Source: Novosphingobium aerophilum
GTDB taxonomy: Bacteria; Pseudomonadota; Alphaproteobacteria; Sphingomonadales; Sphingomonadaceae
Reading direction: 5' to 3'
Assembly: GCF_014230305.1 (NCBI RefSeq)
Contig: NZ_JACLAU010000003.1
Span: forward strand, 124,001-188,000
DNA: 64,000 nucleotides
Of the stretch, positions 60,639 through 64,000 are shown piece after piece; the first letter of the stretch is position 1, and each line of letters starts with the position of its first letter. Below the pieces are notes generated by a model, which saw only the letters and a list, made by a program, of their open reading frames with translations, did no database searches and was not told the origin of the DNA. The position numbers and the translations under genes were made by a program.

Positions 60639-62107
60639 GGCTGTGTTCCATCGGACTTCGGGGTGGAACTGGGCTGCTGCGGTTCCGCGCTCCATCCGCC
60701 TCCGAGCGCACGGATGGCGGCAACGGCACCGGTCAGCACGGCGAGCCGCCCCTGGTTTGCCGAGGAGCGCGCCTGCAGCCAGGTGCGCTGCGTCTGGAGC
60801 AGGGTGGTCAGGTCGGTGAGGCCGGATCGGTAGCTGCGCGCCGCGATGTCGTAGGCGCGGTGGGCCTGCTCCTCGGCGGTTTCGAGCTGGGTGGACCGAG
60901 TGCGGCCCGCCCGGAGCCGGACGAGCGCGTTCTCGGCTTCCCCGTATGCGGTCTGGACCGCCTTCTCGTAGCGCACGGCGGCCTCGCTGCCGCGAGCCTC
61001 GCTCAAGCGGAACTGCGCCATCAGGCGCGGCCGGTCGAGCACGGGCAGGGTCAGGTTGGCAGCGAGCGACCAGAGCCCGGTTGCACCGGCTGCAGGCCCA
61101 CCCGTGGCGGTCAGCCCCGCTCCACCCTGGATGCCGAAACGCGGAAACAGCGCGAGCCGGTCGATCTTGGCTCCGAGGACCGCCGATCGGACGGCCAGCT
61201 CGGCCGACAGCACGTCCGGCCGACGCGTCAGGACAATACCGGGGGTCACGGCCGGCAGATCCGGTGGCATCAGCAGGCGCGGTTCGATGACGATGCTATC
61301 GGTGCGTGCATCGGGCGTCCCGACGAGAATGAGCAGCGATCGGCGCGCCGCGTGAAGCTCGCCCTCGAGACGCAGGACCTCGGCCGCGGAACTTGCCGCG
61401 TCGGCGTGCAGGCGCGCCTGGTCCTGCCCAGACGACAGTCCCCGCGCCACCGCCACATCCGCGTTTCGGGCCAGTGCAGCCGTCAAGTCACGGGCCGAGC
61501 AGGCAATCTCGAGATCAATCGAAGTCGCCCGTGCCTGGTACAGCGCGGTGGCGACGTCCGCGATTAGTGCAAGACGCACGCCGTAGAAGTCGTAGCTTGC
61601 CGCGGCGCGGTCGATGTCGGCCCGCTGGCGGATCGCGGACAGGCGGCCGAACAAGTCGAGCTCCCAACTTGGCGCGAAGTTGGCGGCATAGCTGTCGTTG
61701 TCAGGCGCCGTGAGCCCCCTTCCCCAAGCGCGCTCGCTGCCACTCTCGGTCGCGGCACCGGTTAGGGAACCGGACGGCAGCGTTCCAGCCCGGCTCAGCG
61801 CGCGCGTGGCGCGGGCCTGCTCGAGTCGCGCCAAGGCGATGCGGATCGTCGTGCTCCGCTCCAGCGCGGTTCCGGCAAGCTGTGCCAACTGGGGATCGCC
61901 GAACGCGTCCCACCACCTGACGAGGTCAAAACCATCGCGCGTGGGAGCGTTTTCATCGGTTTCGAGGGTCGAGGGCAGCGCCAGTTGCGGTTGCGGGGCG
62001 TGGAGTGCCGGCGCGCAGGCGGCAGGGAAAGCCGCCGCAAGTCCGATCGCAAGTGATCGAATCGCGACTGCGCGGGTGGGGTCGCGGCGGTGGCTGGAGG
62101 AACGCAC
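60635..62107 (-). CDS. Efflux outer-membrane channel (NodT/OprM-like, TolC family)
   Basis: A 490-residue outer-membrane factor. The N-terminus has a signal and a probable lipobox (AAAFPAACAP), and the two TolC repeats are visible (DPQLAQLAGTALERSTTIRIALARLEQARA and FRLSEARGSEAAVRYEKAVQTAYGEAENAL). It is the first gene of the efflux operon. The start used is a GTG at 62107 without a good ribosome-binding site, so a start slightly inside is possible. Confidence 0.92.
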   Translation of the reverse strand: MRSSSHRRDPTRAVAIRSLAIGLAAAFPAACAPALHAPQPQLALPSTLETDENAPTRDGFDLVRWWDAFGDPQLAQLAGTALERSTTIRIALARLEQARATRALSRAGTLPSGSLTGAATESGSERAWGRGLTAPDNDSYAANFAPSWELDLFGRLSAIRQRADIDRAAASYDFYGVRLALIADVATALYQARATSIDLEIACSARDLTAALARNADVAVARGLSSGQDQARLHADAASSAAEVLRLEGELHAARRSLLILVGTPDARTDSIVIEPRLLMPPDLPAVTPGIVLTRRPDVLSAELAVRSAVLGAKIDRLALFPRFGIQGGAGLTATGGPAAGATGLWSLAANLTLPVLDRPRLMAQFRLSEARGSEAAVRYEKAVQTAYGEAENALVRLRAGRTRSTQLETAEEQAHRAYDIAARSYRSGLTDLTTLLQTQRTWLQARSSANQGRLAVLTGAVAAIRALGGGWSAEPQQPSSTPKSDGTQP

Positions 62108-62156
62108 GTTGGCTCGGCCCTTGTGACAGACCGTCCTCCCCTATCCTCGCGCCTTA

Positions 62157-62174
62157 AAATATACAAGTATGTTT
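62157..62174. promoter_or_regulatory. Palindrome between the efflux operon and tetR, probable TetR operator
   Basis: AAATATAC-AA-GTATGTTT is an 18-bp dyad with one mismatch per arm, in the AT-rich part of the 125-bp divergent gap. On the minus strand TATATT within it could be the -10 box of the efflux promoter, so binding would block it. Confidence 0.6.
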
Positions 62175-62232
62175 CTTTTATCTCTGTACCCGTCACCGGG
62201 CTTGGCGCTAAGGTTCTTTCGAAGGAGACCGG

Positions 62233-62889
62233 ATGAGCACCGAGCAGCACGAGCCCGAGCAGCGGCAGAAGGGCCGCCCCAGCGTAGAGGAAGCCGCCCG
62301 CATCGACCGGCTCATCCTCAGCGCTGCGCGCAACATCCTGGTGGCGCATGGCGAAAGCGCATCGCTCAACGCCGTTGCAAAAGCGGCCGGCCTGTCGCGC
62401 AAGACCGTCTATGCCCGGTATGCCAGCAAGGAAGCCCTGTTCCTTGCGGCCGCTCGGAGCGCGCTCGTCGACACGAACCCGATTACATTCCCCCCGGCCG
62501 CGACGCTGGAGGATCGTCTGTACAACTATCTGGTCGAAGTGTTTCGCCTGATTTCGAGCGACGCCGCGCTGTCGTTCCAGCGCGCGCTGGTGACGAACGC
62601 CCATCTGCTTCCGCAGCTGCGCGACGCCATCCGCGAGGCGTCGGCTAACATGATCTTCCAGCCGCTGCAGGATATGCTCGCCGAAGCCTTCCGCAACGGC
62701 GAGCTGGACGCGGAGGATCCCCAGCTGGTCGCCCGGATCGTGTTCGACACTGTGGTCGGGCAAATGACGACCCAAGGCCACGAAGCCCCGGGGCGGGGCG
62801 ACCCGGCCATACTTCGGGCCTACGCCGGACTTTTGGCGAGGATGGTCTGCCGGGGGCTGTGCCCTAGAGCTGCGGGACTGATGACCTAG
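62233..62889 (+). CDS. TetR-family regulator of the efflux operon
   Basis: A 218-residue TetR regulator. The N-terminal helix-turn-helix (ARNILVAHGESASLNAVAKAAGLSRKTVYARYASKEALFLAAA) is standard; the C-terminal ligand domain resembles the AefR-like type. AAGGAG lies just before the ATG. It is divergent from the RND operon with a dyad between them, so it probably represses the pump and itself until an effector binds. Confidence 0.93.
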   Translation: MSTEQHEPEQRQKGRPSVEEAARIDRLILSAARNILVAHGESASLNAVAKAAGLSRKTVYARYASKEALFLAAARSALVDTNPITFPPAATLEDRLYNYLVEVFRLISSDAALSFQRALVTNAHLLPQLRDAIREASANMIFQPLQDMLAEAFRNGELDAEDPQLVARIVFDTVVGQMTTQGHEAPGRGDPAILRAYAGLLARMVCRGLCPRAAGLMT

Positions 62890-63082
62890 CGCGAGGCCGA
62901 AAATTGCAGTTCCCGTAACGGACCAAGTCGCGCAGGCTTGCTTTGTGCGTCACGGTGTAGCACAAAATATGAAGGCCTCACGCCCGTGCGATCATGCTGC
63001 AACCTGCTGGGTTCGGGCCCTGGCTCCGCTTGCCGGCGGAGCGCAGGCGTCTCCGGCCAATACGATGGAACGACCGGAGGAC

Positions 63083-64000
63083 ATGCGACAGAGGTCACGG
63101 CGAGCGCTTTGGCTCAGAGCGACGCTCGTGGCGACTTTCGCACTGACAGGGCTCTCCGGCCCGGTGCGGGCCGGTACGCTCGTCGTCGGCAACAAGGGCG
63201 ATGATACGGCCAGCTTCATTGATCTGCCCACGGGGACCAAGCGGGCCCGGACACCGACCGCCAAGGCGCCCCACGAAGTGGCGGTCTCGCCGAACGGTCG
63301 CCTCGCCGCCGTCGCGGCCTATGGCTGGACCACTGTCGACCCCTTCGACGTCGCCACGGGTCGCCAGGTCCATAGGATAGACCTGGCCCCTCATGCGGGC
63401 CCCCACGGCATCGTCTGGTTGCGCGACAATCGACCTCGTTATCGCCGCTGAACGCAGCCGATCGCTGGTCGTGGTCAATCTGGCCACGGGAAAGTTCACG
63501 GCTGCCTCGAAAGGTCAGGCCGGTTCGCACATGCTCGCCGTATCGCGCGATCGGCGTCGAGCCTACGTCTCTAACATCATGGCGGGCTCGGTCAGCGTTT
63601 TCGATCTGAGGCGGATGGTGAAGCTCTCCGACATCCCGACCGACGGGTATCCTGAGGGCATCGCGTTGTCACCGGACGGGCACGAACTGTGGGTCGGCGA
63701 CGCTTCTGCCGGCAAGCTGCGCGCCATCGACCTTCCGAGCGGCCGGTTGATAGACGCACTCGACCTACCGTAGGTTGCTCTGCGCGTCCTGATCAGCCCT
63801 GATGGCAGGTTTGTCATCACCTCCAACATGTGCGCCGGCACGCTCAGCGTGTTTGACCTCGCGACGCGCCGGCTGGTGCGGACAATCACCATAAGCGGCT
63901 CGGCCAAGGCGATGCAGATCACCCTGGCATTCAGTCGCGATGGACAGCGCTTCTACCTCGTGGAGACGATGCTCGATCGCATCGCCGACGTGGAGTGGAT
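63083..64000 (+). pseudogene. Broken YVTN-type beta-propeller protein, runs off the right edge
   Basis: From the ATG at 63083 (GGAGG upstream) a signal peptide precedes propeller blades (GTLVVGNKGDDTASFIDLPTG). At about 63425-63440 the frame breaks: blades continue one frame over (SLVVVNLATGKF, AYVSNIMAGSVSVFDLRRM). A second lesion, an in-frame TAG at 63771, is followed by more blades in the same frame (VLISPDGRFVITSN, LSVFDLATRRL) to the edge. YVTN repeats are periplasmic beta-propellers, often in oxidoreductase or transport contexts. Two independent lesions make decay more likely than one sequencing error. Confidence 0.8.

Overview
The window is high-GC, densely coded DNA that looks like a chromosomal segment of a sphingomonad alphaproteobacterium (Novosphingobium/Sphingobium type). 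This is inferred from an exosortase-A-linked exopolysaccharide locus, a ferulate operon resembling ferBA with its MarR repressor in Sphingobium, a short alphaproteobacterial flagellin, and several autotransporter and efflux families common in that group. No rRNA, tRNA or CRISPR array was recognised. A probable tRNA 3' end occurs twice as an integration core.

Layout. (1) 1-11.4 kb: exosortase/PEP-CTERM-type exopolysaccharide locus. The minus strand carries a Wza-like export lipoprotein, a Wzz-like chain-length protein, a tyrosine autokinase, an outer-membrane barrel and an AAA ATPase that runs off the left edge. Beside it is the small-molecule module that travels with exosortase A: acyl-CoA ligase and PLP decarboxylase on minus; GNAT/CelD protein, acyl carrier protein and two alpha/beta hydrolases on plus. 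(2) 11.4-14.5 kb: trxB, an alpha/beta hydrolase and a flagellin with a clear terminator. (3) 14.6-21.6 kb: hydroxycinnamate (ferulate) catabolic operon ferB-ferA-transporter-vanillin dehydrogenase-DUF3237. It diverges from a marR gene across two near-identical dyads that overlap the ferB promoter. (4) 21.7-34.7 kb: a periplasmic KatG, an SH3-domain envelope protein, a response regulator with a TPR hybrid histidine kinase, an S8 serine-protease autotransporter with N-terminal 14-residue repeats, an EAL phosphodiesterase and a LysR regulator. (5) 34.7-48.3 kb: a long plus-strand run. It holds the DabB-DabA inorganic-carbon pump, a DUF6671 protein, an orphan cysD, then a beta-CASP RNase-like protein, an AMP/thymidine-phosphorylase-family enzyme, PRPP synthetase, a P-type cation ATPase and an AI-2E-family permease. 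(6) 48.4-56.4 kb: a mosaic of nested mobile elements. A decayed cassette scar is followed by an IS66 element whose tnpB is cut by a Recombinase-In-Trio (RIT) element. The RIT element is itself truncated at an 18-bp tRNA-3'-end-like core. The core is repeated 2.95 kb away and brackets a cassette with an acetyltransferase toxin-antitoxin pair and a DUF6880 gene, but no integrase. (7) 56.4-64 kb: an RND efflux operon (adaptor, pump, outer-membrane channel) divergent from a TetR regulator, then a broken YVTN beta-propeller gene running off the right edge.

The metabolic blocks read as coherent units: CoA activation of ferulate, retro-aldol cleavage to vanillin, oxidation to vanillate, with uptake and repression in the same locus; bicarbonate uptake by DabAB under a divergent LysR regulator; and a possible RNA/NMP salvage line from RNase to phosphorylase to PRPP synthetase. 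The most unusual part is the 48.4-56.4 kb mosaic, where the order of insertions can be read from the truncations.
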